A DNA stretch of 64,000 bases from Deltaproteobacteria bacterium (GCA_020444165.1 JAHLLK010000024.1:8248-72247), one strand, 5' to 3'; positions 26,005 through 35,232 are shown, numbered from the stretch's first letter. Numbers and translations are program-made. Notes: generated from the letters alone by a model not told the origin.

Positions 26005-28900
26005 TGCCCAGGCTCACCCGCTGGCCGCGGAAATACATCTCGTTGACCACGTCCTCCACGATCCGCCGGATCTTGGCCGCGGAGGTGTCCAGGGCGGGCT
26101 TCAGGCCGGCCGCGTCGGTGGCGCCCGGGGCGTTGATGGTCTGTTGGATGGTGACGGACACGGCCCCCGGGGCGGCCGCGGCCGGCAGGGAGGCCGGCGG
26201 CCAGCCCGCACCCGGCCCGGCCGGCGCGGGCGCCAGCGCCCCGGCCGCCTGGTCCAGGCCGGCGGTGGCCAGCTGCGAGGCCTGGGCGGCGAGCCCGTCC
26301 AGGCCCAGGGCGGAGATCTCGGTCCGCACCCCGGCCGGCAGCCCGCCGGCCACGGCGGCCCGGGCTTTGTCCAGGTGCTGGCGGAGGGGTTTGGCCAGGG
26401 AGGAGGCCCCGGCCGCGGCGATGCCCCGGCCCAGGGTGGCCACCATGGCGGCGCCGGAGGCGGTGAGGGCCGAAAGCGGGCCCCGGCGAGCGTCCGAAAA
26501 GGGCAGGTACTCCCGCACCTTGGCCAGCACGCTCTTGACCATTTCCACCGGCTGGGCGGCCAGGGATTTGATGCCGTCCACAAAGGTGGCCAGCAGCTTG
26601 GCCCCGGCCTCGAACAGGTTCAGCCCGCCCAGCCAGCCGATGACCAGGTCCCACGCGCCCTCCATGATGGTCTGCGGCAGGCTCAGCACCGACAGGATCC
26701 CATTGGCCAACCCGCGCAACAGGCCCGCGCCCAGCTCGTAGAGGTCGATGCCTTGCAGCCAGCCCCAGAAGGCGCTCACCTGTTCGGCGGCCCAGGTCCA
26801 GATGCCTCCGAAGAACTCCTTCACCTCCTTCCAGTGGGTGATGAGCAGGTAGGCCCCGGCGGCCAGGGCGGCCACCCCCGCGATCACCAGGCCGATGGGG
26901 TTGGCGGTCATGGCCAGGTTGACCAGCCATTGCGCGGCGGCCCAGGCCCGGGTGGCCACGGCCACCACCATCTGCTTGGCGGCCAGGGCCCCGGCCACCG
27001 TCTTTTGCACCACCAGGGCGGCGGCCCCCCGCAGGGTGGTGGTGGCCAGGAAGTTTTGAGCGGCCACATACATTCGGGTGGCCGCCGTGCCCAGCCGGGT
27101 CGCCAGAGTCCAGGCCTTGGCCACCAAAGTCGAATTCTTGATTGCCAGGGCCACGGCTTTGGCGGTCCCGGCCATCTCGATCAGCCCGCCCTTCAAAAAC
27201 AGCCCGGCCATGCGCAGGCCCTTGAAGGCGGTCACCGCCGCCAGGGTGCCGCCGGCCAGCACAAAGACGGTGTTGGTCAGCCAGGGCACGGCGTTGTGCA
27301 GGCCGGCCACCATGTCCATCGCCGCGCCCAGGCCCGCCCCCAGCGCGTTGAAGGCCGGCAGCAGGGCCGTACCTATGGAGGTAGCCAGGTCGTAGGTCTT
27401 GTTGTATAGGATTTTCAGCTTGTTGGCAGTGGTCTGTGCCCGCACCTCGAACTCCCGGTTCATGGAGCCAAGATACTTTTGCTCCTTGGCCACCAGGCCC
27501 ACCGCTTGGCGGTATTGATCCAAAGAGCCCACCAGAGTGCCCAGCTCATCGGCGTGCTCCATGCCGAAGAGATCCACCAGCACGCCCATGCGCTGGCCCT
27601 GGTCCAGGGCGGCCAGGCGCTCCAGGAAGTCGTCCAGGGCCCCGGCCCCGTCCTTGGCGATGGCGGCCTTCAGCCCTCTGCCGCTCAAGCCCATGGCCTG
27701 CAGGGCCTTGCTGAATTCCTTGGTGCCCTTGTCGGCGGTCATCAGCTTGGCGAGCATGGCGTTGATGGCCGTGGCGGCCACCTCCGGCGGCTTGCCCAAG
27801 GCCAGAAAGGCGTTGGCCAGGGCGGCGGTGCGCTGGGCCGAAAGCCCGAACATTTTGGCCGAGCCGCCGACCCGGGTCAGGGTGTCCACCATGTCCGAGG
27901 CCTTGGCCGCGGTGTTGTCACTGAGGTAGTTGACGGCGTCGCCCAGGGCTTCAATCTGCTCCACCGGAATCTTGAACACGTTGGAGAGCTTGGCGCTGGC
28001 CTCGCCGGCCCGTTCCGCGGTCATGTCGAAAGCCACGGCCATCTTGGCGGTGGTGGTGACGAACTTGGGCAGCTTGTCGGCCGTGACGCCCAGTTGCCCG
28101 CCGGCGGCGGCGATGGCCGCCAACTCCTCGGGCTTCAGCGGCATATTGGTGGTGGCCATCTTCCGCAGCTCCAGGCTCAGCTTCTCCAGGCCGTCAGGCG
28201 TGGGGAAGTCCACCACCTTGCGCACGTCGGCCATGGCAGACTCGTAGTTCATGGCCGCCTTGAGGGGCCCGGCCAAGAGCAGGGCCGGGGCGGCCACGCC
28301 CACCCAATCGCTGGTGGCTTTTTGGCGCATTTCCTGGCCGGCGCGGGCCTTGGCCAGGGCTCCCTTTTGGGCGGCCAGGAGCTTGATCTGAGTTCGGACC
28401 TGGGCGTTGAGCCTTTGGGTGTCCACCCCGGCGGCCTTGGCGGCCGCGCTCACCCGCCGCAACTCCTCCACCTTGGCCCGCCAGGCCTGGCGGGCGGCGG
28501 TGGCTTCCTTGCCGCCCCGGCGGGAGGCCAGGGCCAGCTCGGCCATCTCCCGCCGCAAGGTGCGGTATTGCGCAACCTGGCCCGCCGCCCGGCCGGCCGC
28601 CTCCAGTTGACCCTTTAGCCCGGCGTACCCCGCCCCCAGATTATTGACCGGCCCGGCCGAGACGGCGGCGGCCTGCCCGGCGGCCCGGGTTCCCTGGGCG
28701 CTTTGCCGCGCAGCCTGGGCCGTGCCGGCCAGCTCCCGCTGCATGCGCCGGTAAGGCTCGGTCTGGGCCGCGGCGCTGCCGGCCGCCTCCACCTGGGCCT
28801 TCAGCCGGGCCACGTCGCCGCCGAAGCTCTTGATCACGCCGGCCGCCCCGGAGGCGGCCCGGGCGGCGATGGTCAACAGCACGGTCTTGCTCACGGCCAC
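25994..28900 (-). CDS. Tail tape-measure protein
   Basis: A 968-residue protein that sets tail length. Residues ~1-210 are Ala/Gln/Arg-rich coiled coil. Residues ~215-480 contain the TP901 core: AMNYESAMADVRKVVDF, AIAAAGGQLGV, VNYLSDNTAAKASDMVDTLTRVGG and FLALGKPPEVAATAINAMLAKL. Hydrophobic stretches follow at ~520-690 (FVLAGGTLAAVTAF; IGLVIAGVAALAAGAYLLI), probably for membrane passage. Start is GTG. It lies just after the frameshifted chaperone pair and before X, as in Mu and P2. Confidence 0.93.
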   Translation of the reverse strand: MAVSKTVLLTIAARAASGAAGVIKSFGGDVARLKAQVEAAGSAAAQTEPYRRMQRELAGTAQAARQSAQGTRAAGQAAAVSAGPVNNLGAGYAGLKGQLEAAGRAAGQVAQYRTLRREMAELALASRRGGKEATAARQAWRAKVEELRRVSAAAKAAGVDTQRLNAQVRTQIKLLAAQKGALAKARAGQEMRQKATSDWVGVAAPALLLAGPLKAAMNYESAMADVRKVVDFPTPDGLEKLSLELRKMATTNMPLKPEELAAIAAAGGQLGVTADKLPKFVTTTAKMAVAFDMTAERAGEASAKLSNVFKIPVEQIEALGDAVNYLSDNTAAKASDMVDTLTRVGGSAKMFGLSAQRTAALANAFLALGKPPEVAATAINAMLAKLMTADKGTKEFSKALQAMGLSGRGLKAAIAKDGAGALDDFLERLAALDQGQRMGVLVDLFGMEHADELGTLVGSLDQYRQAVGLVAKEQKYLGSMNREFEVRAQTTANKLKILYNKTYDLATSIGTALLPAFNALGAGLGAAMDMVAGLHNAVPWLTNTVFVLAGGTLAAVTAFKGLRMAGLFLKGGLIEMAGTAKAVALAIKNSTLVAKAWTLATRLGTAATRMYVAAQNFLATTTLRGAAALVVQKTVAGALAAKQMVVAVATRAWAAAQWLVNLAMTANPIGLVIAGVAALAAGAYLLITHWKEVKEFFGGIWTWAAEQVSAFWGWLQGIDLYELGAGLLRGLANGILSVLSLPQTIMEGAWDLVIGWLGGLNLFEAGAKLLATFVDGIKSLAAQPVEMVKSVLAKVREYLPFSDARRGPLSALTASGAAMVATLGRGIAAAGASSLAKPLRQHLDKARAAVAGGLPAGVRTEISALGLDGLAAQASQLATAGLDQAAGALAPAPAGPGAGWPPASLPAAAAPGAVSVTIQQTINAPGATDAAGLKPALDTSAAKIRRIVEDVVNEMYFRGQRVSLGNVN

Positions 28901-28912
28901 GGCGTCATCCCC

Positions 28913-29337
28913 TTAATTCGATGGCTTTTGGGAGGCCAGGGCCAGCCACATGGCCAGCTCTCCCAAGGTCAGTTCGGCCCAGGACAGGGCCGGCCCCAGC
29001 CCGGCCCGGGCCAGGGCCAGGCACGCGTCGATTACTTGGCGGCCGCGGCGGAATCCGCACCGAACAAAAAAACGTTCACCGCGCCAGTCAGCCGGAGAAC
29101 GTCGCCGGCGGGCAGGGCCTTGATGTCGTCCACCGGGCGCTTCACCGCCCGGGCCGCCAGGCACATGGCGTATTCCACCTGTAAGCTGGCCACGCCCGCG
29201 AAGCCCGGGTTCACGGCCTGGAACTCGCGCTCGGCGGCCACCAGGTCATGGCCGGTCAGGCCCTCCAGGTTCATCTCCACCTCCCGGGTCGGCTCGCCGC
29301 CCCAGGCCACCGGCTTGCTCAGAGTGATGGTGCTCAT
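28913..29337 (-). CDS. Tail assembly chaperone frameshift product (P2 E+E'-like)
   Basis: If ribosomes slip -1 on the T TTT TTG heptamer (29071-29065) in the chaperone gene, they read on to a stop at 28913 and make a ~141-residue fusion. The added tail contains DACLALARAGLG and LSWAELTLGELAMWLALA, the pattern of P2 E'. The tail frame has no start of its own that fits. The arrangement between tail tube and tape measure is the classic place for this. The slippage itself is predicted, not shown. Confidence 0.75.
29032..29337 (-). CDS. Tail assembly chaperone (Mu gp41 / P2 gpE-like)
   Basis: A 101-residue protein. TITLSKPVAWGGEPTREVEM and LTGHDLVAAEREF match the Mu gp41/Phage_TAC family, with a central helix on VASLQVEYAMCLAARA. 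The ATG overlaps the tube gene stop (ATGA). It wraps the tape-measure protein during tail assembly. The slippery site is 14 codons before its own stop. Confidence 0.85.
   Translation of the reverse strand: MSTITLSKPVAWGGEPTREVEMNLEGLTGHDLVAAEREFQAVNPGFAGVASLQVEYAMCLAARAVKRPVDDIKALPAGDVLRLTGAVNVFLFGADSAAAAK
29065..29071 (-). promoter_or_regulatory. Programmed -1 frameshift site (T TTT TTG)
   Basis: In frame the codons are GTT TTT TTG; the heptamer T TTT TTG is the slippery sequence known from phage P2 gene E. It is the only one that would join the chaperone to the downstream E'-like frame. Confidence 0.75.
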
Positions 29338-29855
29338 AACCCCAGATCCCCTCTGACGGCCGCCAGGTAGTCGGTGCCGTCGATCTTGCAGATGTAGTTG
29401 AGCTTGTCGATTTCCACGATTTCGTTGCCCTCGATGCTGAGCTTCAGGTACACCACCTCGAACTCCATGCCGGTGTCCATCAGGGCTCCCGGCTCCAGCT
29501 TGCCCAGGCCGGCCTTTTTGGGGATGGCCTTCATCACGCACTGGACCGGTTTGGGCTGGTACTCCCCGGAGCCGGCGTCGTAGTACTGCATGCTGCCCCG
29601 GCAATCCAACTGGTGGGCCTTGGGCGCGGCCAGCTTGGCCGCGTTGGCGGTGGTGACCCGCCAGGTCAGCTTCAGGGTAAGGGCCTGGTAGTGGCCCAGG
29701 ACCGGGCTGTCCACCTCGCCGGCGATGCCCGCGCCCTTGACCGTCTCGGTCATGGCCTCCAGCTCGGGCAGTTCGACATCGGCCACGCCGATGAGGTCTT
29801 CGCCCTCGTTGTAGACCCGGAAATTGATCAGCTTTTCAGGTACCGGGTTGGCCAT
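29334..29855 (-). CDS. Major tail tube protein (P2 FII / Mu M-like)
   Basis: A 173-residue protein. The start INFRVYNEGEDLIGVADVELPELEAMTETVKGAGIAGEV and the following LTLKLTWRV are characteristic of the contractile-phage inner tube. It polymerises inside the sheath encoded just upstream. GGGGAG lies 6 nt before the ATG. Length is normal. Confidence 0.92.
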   Translation of the reverse strand: MANPVPEKLINFRVYNEGEDLIGVADVELPELEAMTETVKGAGIAGEVDSPVLGHYQALTLKLTWRVTTANAAKLAAPKAHQLDCRGSMQYYDAGSGEYQPKPVQCVMKAIPKKAGLGKLEPGALMDTGMEFEVVYLKLSIEGNEIVEIDKLNYICKIDGTDYLAAVRGDLGL

Positions 29856-29858
29856 GGA

Positions 29859-31316
29859 TTACTCCCCTCCGAACAGGGTATTCACGTATCCCGGGTCGTA
29901 CTCCAACAGGCCGTGGATCTCCCGCGCCGGGCTGGGCGGGGTCACGTACAAATGGAACCGGATGATGCCGTCCATCAGGTCGGTGATGGGGTTCTCGTCC
30001 CGCAGGAACTCCACCCGGCCGCCCAGGATGAACTGGCGGGCGGCCAGGCCATTCAGGAAGATGTTGAAGGAATCGATGATGGTCTCGACCAGCCGGCGGT
30101 TGAGCGGTTTGTCCACCTTTTGCCAGAAGGTCAGGATGAAGGTGTTGGCCAGCCAGCGGAACATCCGCTGAATGGGCAGGAAGGCGTCCTTCACGTCGGT
30201 CACCGCCGGGTAGCAGCCGGTGCGGTTGCCCCAGAGCTTCCACCCGCCGATGAAGTTCAGCGGGGTGGCCACTCCCTGCTCGTTCAGGTAGTTGGCCTCG
30301 CTGATCCCCAGGAACACCGTGTCGCCGCTCTCCACGATGGCTCCGTTGGCCTTCAGGGCCTTGTTGGACGGGCTCTCGTAGGGGATGTCCTCGTTGTCCG
30401 CGTCCACGCTGCCGGTGATGCCGGCCGCCTGGGTGGACAGGTGGAACACCTTGTCCTCGATCTTGACCTTGGGCCAGAGGTTGTACTGGCCCGGGTCCAC
30501 GTAGTTGTTCAGGTTCTTCCAGGCCGCCACCTCGGAATAGCGGTCCGCGCCGCTGGCGTCCGAGGGGATGTCCACGTAGGCGAAGCAACTGAAATGGCCG
30601 TTGACGTTGCCAGCCTTGGTGACCATCACCGCCGCCACCAGGGGGTTGTGGCTCCAGCCCGGGGCCAGCACCAGGCCGGGCAGCAGCCGGAAGCGGGGAA
30701 ACACCTGGTCCACCAGCTCCAGGCCGGTCTTTTGGCCGGTGGCCGCCACGATGCCGCCCACGATGTCGTCGGCGTCCACCAGGGAGGGGTCGCCGTAGGA
30801 GTAGTCCACCTGCACCGTGGCGTCGGCCGCGATGGCCCCGCCTTCCACCAAGGTGATCTCGCCGGTGATCCGGTCCACCTCGTAGTCGGTGCCCGCCACG
30901 TGGGTGGTCAGCCCGTCTTCGGACTTCACCACCGGGGCCGCCACCAGGCCGGGGTGGGCCAGGGTCAGCTTGCCGGCCTCGAAGCTGGCCGCCTCGCCGC
31001 TGACCGCCGTCTTGTGCACCGCCGGATCGAACACGTTGATGAACACCACCGGGGCCAGGGCGAACAGGACGAACTGGGAGTAGAGGAACTCGCAAAGGGT
31101 GTACGCCTTCCAGTCCTCGGAATAGCCCAGGTTGGTCACCGCCTCGCCGTGGGTGTAGGCCAGGAAGGGATCATTCACCGGGCCGGTGAAGTCCTCCCGG
31201 ACCATGTGCACCGGCGCGGTGCCCACCACCACCGGCATGGCCGCCCCGATCCGCCGGGGGGGTACGATGGAAGTGGGGAGCTGGGTGACATAGACGCCAT
31301 GCTTGTAGACGCTCAT
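29859..31316 (-). CDS. Tail sheath protein (Mu L-like)
   Basis: A 485-residue sheath. The start HGVYVTQLPTSIVPPRRIGAAMPVVVGTAPV is the usual N-terminal sheath strand and linker; the centre has VDYSYGDPSL; the C-terminal domain has WKLWGNRTGCYPA, RRMFRWLANTFILTF-like helices and INRRLVE-like residues, all conserved in Mu L and P2 FI relatives. GGAGG precedes the ATG. It contracts to drive the tube into the host. Confidence 0.93.
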   Translation of the reverse strand: MSVYKHGVYVTQLPTSIVPPRRIGAAMPVVVGTAPVHMVREDFTGPVNDPFLAYTHGEAVTNLGYSEDWKAYTLCEFLYSQFVLFALAPVVFINVFDPAVHKTAVSGEAASFEAGKLTLAHPGLVAAPVVKSEDGLTTHVAGTDYEVDRITGEITLVEGGAIAADATVQVDYSYGDPSLVDADDIVGGIVAATGQKTGLELVDQVFPRFRLLPGLVLAPGWSHNPLVAAVMVTKAGNVNGHFSCFAYVDIPSDASGADRYSEVAAWKNLNNYVDPGQYNLWPKVKIEDKVFHLSTQAAGITGSVDADNEDIPYESPSNKALKANGAIVESGDTVFLGISEANYLNEQGVATPLNFIGGWKLWGNRTGCYPAVTDVKDAFLPIQRMFRWLANTFILTFWQKVDKPLNRRLVETIIDSFNIFLNGLAARQFILGGRVEFLRDENPITDLMDGIIRFHLYVTPPSPAREIHGLLEYDPGYVNTLFGGE

Positions 31317-31319
31317 GAA

Positions 31320-31655
31320 CTAAACCTCCCGGTTTTCGGCCACGCGGCGGTAGGCCTTGGCCAGGGTCGAACCGGAGTCCCGCAGCTCCGCCTTGGCCGC
31401 CGGCACCCGGGAGAGGGGCACCAGCAGGGTGGCGATGACGGGCCGGGCATTGATGGCCTCCACGAGCTGCACCGGGCGGCCGCCCCGGAAGATCTGGCCG
31501 TGGCTCACCAGGCCGGCTGGCAGGTTGGGGCCCAGGTACATCTCGCCCGGCAGGCGGTTGATCACCGCCGGCGTGACCTTCACCTCCGGGGGCGGCGCGG
31601 CCTGGGGCCGTTGCTCCTCCGGCGGGGTCTCGGGATCAGGGGTATGTCGAGCCAT
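31320..31655 (-). CDS. Mu gp38-like tail protein
   Basis: A 111-residue protein with a Pro-rich N-terminus, then VKVTPAVINRLPGEMYLGPNL and a Leu/Val-rich second half. It occupies the exact position of Mu gp38 (between gp37 and the sheath). The overlap with the gp37-like gene is 20 bp. Role unknown; assignment rests mainly on order. Confidence 0.6.
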   Translation of the reverse strand: MARHTPDPETPPEEQRPQAAPPPEVKVTPAVINRLPGEMYLGPNLPAGLVSHGQIFRGGRPVQLVEAINARPVIATLLVPLSRVPAAKAELRDSGSTLAKAYRRVAENREV

Positions 31656-32139
31656 AAGCGTCTACCTCCGCGCTAGTGGGGATGAGGGGGCGGTTGATGG
31701 CCACCTCGATTTCCAAAACCGCCACCGCCGCCTGGCTGTTGCACCAGGCCAGCCGCCAGGACAGCGGGGTGATGTGCTCCAGATTGCCGCCCGGCCGCCA
31801 GCCCTCCACCAGGACCCGGGCCCGGTCCAAGACGGCCAGGCACCCGGGCAGCTCGTCGTCGCCCCACACCGCCTGGGCCGGGTGGCGCAGGTTGCGCCCG
31901 GCGGCCAGGAGGGCCAGGGGCGCTACCTCCAGCAGGGCGGCGCTAAGGTTGTCCCGCCGAAACTCCCCCCGGGCGCAGTAGGTGCCCAAGGCCGGGAAGC
32001 GGGGGAACAGGGTCTTCCAGGCGTCGTCATTGAACCCCGGCAGGGCCAGGATCTCGGTGCGCCAGCCGGCCAGCACCGGGTCGGCCTGGAGCACCGGCAG
32101 CAGGGCCGCCTCCACCTCCAGGACGGAACCGAACATCAT
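31636..32139 (-). CDS. Mu gp37-like protein (DUF1834)
   Basis: A 167-residue protein from the ATG at 32139 (GGAGG 7 nt upstream, ATGA overlap with the previous gene). FGSVLEVEAALLPVLQADPVLAGW and LPLIPTSAEVDAYGSTYP-like ends follow the Mu gp37/DUF1834 pattern, thought to act in tail completion near the head-tail joint. Position between the gpG-like and gp38-like genes agrees. Confidence 0.7.
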   Translation of the reverse strand: MMFGSVLEVEAALLPVLQADPVLAGWRTEILALPGFNDDAWKTLFPRFPALGTYCARGEFRRDNLSAALLEVAPLALLAAGRNLRHPAQAVWGDDELPGCLAVLDRARVLVEGWRPGGNLEHITPLSWRLAWCNSQAAVAVLEIEVAINRPLIPTSAEVDAYGSTYP

Positions 32140-32576
32140 GGCAGGGCCTCCGCCAGATAGTCCCGCGCGGCGTCTTCGATGGCCGCCAGGTCCAGGGAAT
32201 CCTCGTCGGGCATGTAGGGCCGGGCGGGGATGGTGACCTTGCGGCCCCGGCCGGCCTGGCCGCCGAACTGGTGGATGGCCGCGTAAAGCCGGTTGGAGCC
32301 CACCCACACCTCATCCCCGGCCAGCTCCACGAACAGGGATCCCCGCAGGAGCCCGGTGTCGAGAAGGGTCTGGCCGCCCTCCGCCTCGGCCCGGCGGCTG
32401 GGCTGCCAGGCCTCCCCGGCCGGCGAGGCCTGGGCCTCGAAGGCGTCCAGGGCCTGGGACCGGGCGATCTCGCCCACCTCTTGGAGCAGGGGGCCGGTGT
32501 CCTTCAGGACCCGCTCCAGTTCGCGGAACAACTGATCCGCCTGGGTGGTGTCCAGGGTGAGGCGCACTCCCGCCAT
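32136..32576 (-). CDS. Virion morphogenesis protein (Mu gpG / P2 gpS-like)
   Basis: A 146-residue protein. LFRELERVLKDTGPLLQEVGEI at the start, ASPAGEAWQPSRR, TLLDTGLLRGSLFVELAGDEVWVGSNRLYAAIHQFGG and the RPYMP near the end are diagnostic for phage virion morphogenesis (tail completion) proteins. It shares one base with the gp36-like gene. In Mu the G gene lies nearer MuF; here it lies after gp36. Confidence 0.88.
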   Translation of the reverse strand: MAGVRLTLDTTQADQLFRELERVLKDTGPLLQEVGEIARSQALDAFEAQASPAGEAWQPSRRAEAEGGQTLLDTGLLRGSLFVELAGDEVWVGSNRLYAAIHQFGGQAGRGRKVTIPARPYMPDEDSLDLAAIEDAARDYLAEALP

Positions 32577-32998
32577 CAGTAGGTCTCCAAATCAAAGAGG
32601 GGCTTGGCGGTCACCACCGCCAGGCTGCCCGGCGAGGCTGGCTCGGCCGTGGTGTTGCCTGGGCCGGGACCCAGGGTCAGCTCGCCGCTCCCGATCTTCT
32701 CCAGGAGCTTCAAGCACCGCTTGTATTCTTCGGCCCACTCGCCCAGCTCCAGGTGGCTGCGGCGGCGGTGCAGGTTGTAGGCCGCGATTTTGGCCGAGAG
32801 GTTGGCCGCCAGAGGTGGGGTGGCCGCCAGGGGCACGGTCATCACCAGGCCCAGGTAGGCGTCGATCTCCCGGTCGGCCTGTTCGATGGCTTCGGCGATG
32901 ACCTCCTCCGGCGGCAGCCCGCCCAGGCCGTCGTCCGCCAGTTGGCGGAGCGTGTCCGGCGACAGCAATCGTTTGAGGTCGGTCTCGGAGGAGTACAT
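32576..32998 (-). CDS. Mu gp36-like head-tail connector (DUF1320)
   Basis: A 140-residue protein. YSSETDLKRLLSPDTLRQLADD, AIEQADREIDAYLGL and IAAYNLHRRR are typical of DUF1320 (Mu gp36), related to gp6-type connectors. It stands after the capsid gene with a ~110-bp gap, the largest in this operon. That gap holds a GC hairpin and an AT-rich stretch that may mark an internal promoter. Confidence 0.82.
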   Translation of the reverse strand: MYSSETDLKRLLSPDTLRQLADDGLGGLPPEEVIAEAIEQADREIDAYLGLVMTVPLAATPPLAANLSAKIAAYNLHRRRSHLELGEWAEEYKRCLKLLEKIGSGELTLGPGPGNTTAEPASPGSLAVVTAKPLFDLETY

Positions 32999-33109
32999 GG
33001 CCCTCTCGCAGCCTTCACACTAGTTTTGTCCTAGTTTAAAATCTCAACCCATGTGGTGGGCCGCCCCCGGCGTCTCGGGGCAAATGGCGGCCCCATCCCC
33101 TGGCGTCCG

Positions 33110-34108
33110 CTAGGAGATAACCACCGCCTTGGCCACGGCCTGGGGCGAGACCACCGGCAGGGGCTTGGACTGGGCGGTGAGCACGTAGCCGTTGGGCCGA
33201 TCCACCAGGACCGCGTCCACGAATATGGGTAAAGCCCGGAGACCCGCCTTGAGATCGTCCAGGGACGCGTAATACAAAGCCGTGTACCCGGTGCTCACCA
33301 CGCGGATCTCCTTGTCCGGCACCTTGAGCACCTCGGCTCCGGTGGCCGGGTTGGTGTAGGCCTCATCCATCTTCTTGATGGTGTGGCCGCCCACGTCGAT
33401 CTGGCCGGAGCTGATGGCCACCGGCACCTTGGGTTTGTCCTTGGCGTCGGCCAAGGACAGCAGGGTGGCGAAGGCGGTGCGCCCCGCGTAGATGGTCTTC
33501 TTGCCGGGGTGCTTGGCCCGGTTGATGGTGGTGCCGATTTCCCCGAGCTGCTGGTAGACCTTGAGGAGCGTCATGTCGGCGTGATCCCACCTGTCCGCCG
33601 CGTCCACGGTGATGGTGTGGATATCGCTGCCATAACCAACCTGATAGTCAGCGAAGCTCCCGCCCTTCTGGCGCAGCGGGTGGAAGATCTTGCCGCTAAA
33701 GATGGCTTGGCTGGCCATCGCCTCCATGGTGTCCTTGATAGTCCTCCGCAACTGAAGGACCTTGCGGGTGGCCCAGGCCTTCCAATCCTCTTGCCCCAGA
33801 AGGGACAGGTTGTTCAGCTCAACCGGGTCGAGCCGGCTTTCGACGTAGATGGGGAGTGGCTCAACCCACTGCGCGGTCAACTTGTCAGCCACGAGGGGGA
33901 CGGGTTCGGCCCCTCGGCCCACCACGGCCACCACGCCCAGGGTGGCCTGGATCTCGGCCATGGGGACGAGGGGCCCGTTATAGGTGGTCCGCACGCTCTC
34001 GGGGAACAGGTCGTCCAGGACCGTGTTCTCCACCGGGGCGGCCTTCTCGATAATTTTGGCGATCTCGGCTGCCGCGAAGAGGGCCTTCAGGTTTACGCTC
34101 AGGCTCAT
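33110..34108 (-). CDS. Major capsid protein (gpE / HK97-fold type)
   Basis: A 332-residue capsid protein with GGGAGG 5 nt before ATG. The segment ESVRTTYNGPLVPMAEIQ, the long helix EDWKAWATRKVLQLRRTIKDTMEAMASQAIFSG and the C-terminal PIFVDAVLVDRPNGYVLTAQ resemble lambda gpE-like major capsid proteins. It follows protease/scaffold and decoration genes, the expected order. The exact subfamily is inferred. Confidence 0.82.
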   Translation of the reverse strand: MSLSVNLKALFAAAEIAKIIEKAAPVENTVLDDLFPESVRTTYNGPLVPMAEIQATLGVVAVVGRGAEPVPLVADKLTAQWVEPLPIYVESRLDPVELNNLSLLGQEDWKAWATRKVLQLRRTIKDTMEAMASQAIFSGKIFHPLRQKGGSFADYQVGYGSDIHTITVDAADRWDHADMTLLKVYQQLGEIGTTINRAKHPGKKTIYAGRTAFATLLSLADAKDKPKVPVAISSGQIDVGGHTIKKMDEAYTNPATGAEVLKVPDKEIRVVSTGYTALYYASLDDLKAGLRALPIFVDAVLVDRPNGYVLTAQSKPLPVVSPQAVAKAVVIS

Positions 34109-34144
34109 TTAAACCTCCCTACAAGGGCCAAGGCCCCGTCTGAT

Positions 34145-34735
34145 TTACTGGGGCCAGAGGCCCAGGCGCTCCATGCTCAACATCTGGTCCGCCGTGGGGG
34201 CGGCCGGGGCGGCCACGCCCACGGTGAGCTGGGCCTGGACCACCTTGCCGTGGATCACCACCTCGCAGTCCCCGGCGTCGGCCACGGCCGGCCGGAGCAG
34301 CACGCCCCGGAGCACCGGCTTGTAGCCGGCGGTCACCGGGGCCTCGGCCAGCGGGGCCACATTAAAGGTCGCCGCGAAGCTGCCGGTCTGGTAGTTGACG
34401 CTGCCGGTCCCGCCCGCGTCCCCGGTCAGGGCGCCGAAACCGTCGTCCGCGAAGGTTTCCGTCCCGTCGGTCACGGACACGCTGCCCGGCTCCACCGGGC
34501 CCAGCACGCCGGCGAAATCCTTCTCGGCCCCGTCGCCCGCGCCGGCGGCGAAAGTCTGGGACGCATCCCAGGGCACCACTAGCCCGGCCGCGTCCAGGGC
34601 CACCAACAGCCCGGCGGCCAGGGCAGCCAGCCCGGCCAAGAGCGGTTCGTTCCGGACCACATGGGGGCCCGGCCCGAACAGCACCGGGATCTCCTGGGCC
34701 GAAATGGATCCGATCACCGCGTCATGCACTGCCAT
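34145..34735 (-). CDS. Probable head decoration protein
   Basis: A 196-residue, Gly/Ala/Val-rich beta protein with a GGAGG site. A middle part (GDGAEKDFAGVLGPVEPGSVSVTDG and GSVNYQTGSFAATFNVAP) resembles repeats seen in virion surface proteins, and the end is LSMERLGLWPQ. Placement between the scaffold/protease and the major capsid genes is that of decoration proteins. Function is inferred from place and composition. Confidence 0.6.
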   Translation of the reverse strand: MAVHDAVIGSISAQEIPVLFGPGPHVVRNEPLLAGLAALAAGLLVALDAAGLVVPWDASQTFAAGAGDGAEKDFAGVLGPVEPGSVSVTDGTETFADDGFGALTGDAGGTGSVNYQTGSFAATFNVAPLAEAPVTAGYKPVLRGVLLRPAVADAGDCEVVIHGKVVQAQLTVGVAAPAAPTADQMLSMERLGLWPQ

Positions 34736-34773
34736 TGCTCTCTCCTCCTAGCCTTGGCGCTCCGCGCCGGGCC

Positions 34774-35232
34774 CTAGAACTTGGCGGCGCACACGGCCGC
34801 GTTGGGAATGTCGTCTTCCTGGCCCTGGGGTTCCTCGGCAAACTCGCCCAGGAGCTTGTGGCAGCCCCGGCCCTCCAGCATCTTCCAGTAGGCCTCCTCG
34901 CCGGCCACCTTGCGCTCCTCCCCGCCCTCGGCGAAGGTGAACTCGCTGGCCGCCAGGGACCCGGCGATGGCCATGACCACCGGCTTGTCGCCCGGCGCGG
35001 CCTTGCCCAACTTCACCAGCTCGTTGAAGCGGTTCTCCCGCGCGGCCTTGGCCGCCTGGGCCTCCTTCTCGGCGAAGCGCTGCTCGGCCGCCGCCCGGGC
35101 CGTCTCGGCCGCCTGGGCCTTGCCCTCGGCCGCGGCCTGGGCGGTCTTGGCCGCCGCGGCTTCCTGCTCGGCCTGGGCGTTCTTCGCTTTCAGCTCGGCC
35201 ACCTCGGCCTGGAGCTGTTCGACCTTGTCCAT
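34774..35232 (-). CDS. Nested scaffold protein from an internal start (Mu Z-like)
   Basis: Inside the protease gene, Met141 is preceded by AGGAGG at 8-nt spacing, a stronger site than that of the full gene. Translation from it gives a 152-residue protein starting MDKVEQLQAEVAELKAKNAQ, a long Ala/Glu/Lys coiled coil, the expected form of a capsid scaffold. Phage Mu makes gpZ in the same way from gene I, and lambda makes Nu3 from C. Confidence 0.75.
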   Translation of the reverse strand: MDKVEQLQAEVAELKAKNAQAEQEAAAAKTAQAAAEGKAQAAETARAAAEQRFAEKEAQAAKAARENRFNELVKLGKAAPGDKPVVMAIAGSLAASEFTFAEGGEERKVAGEEAYWKMLEGRGCHKLLGEFAEEPQGQEDDIPNAAVCAAKF

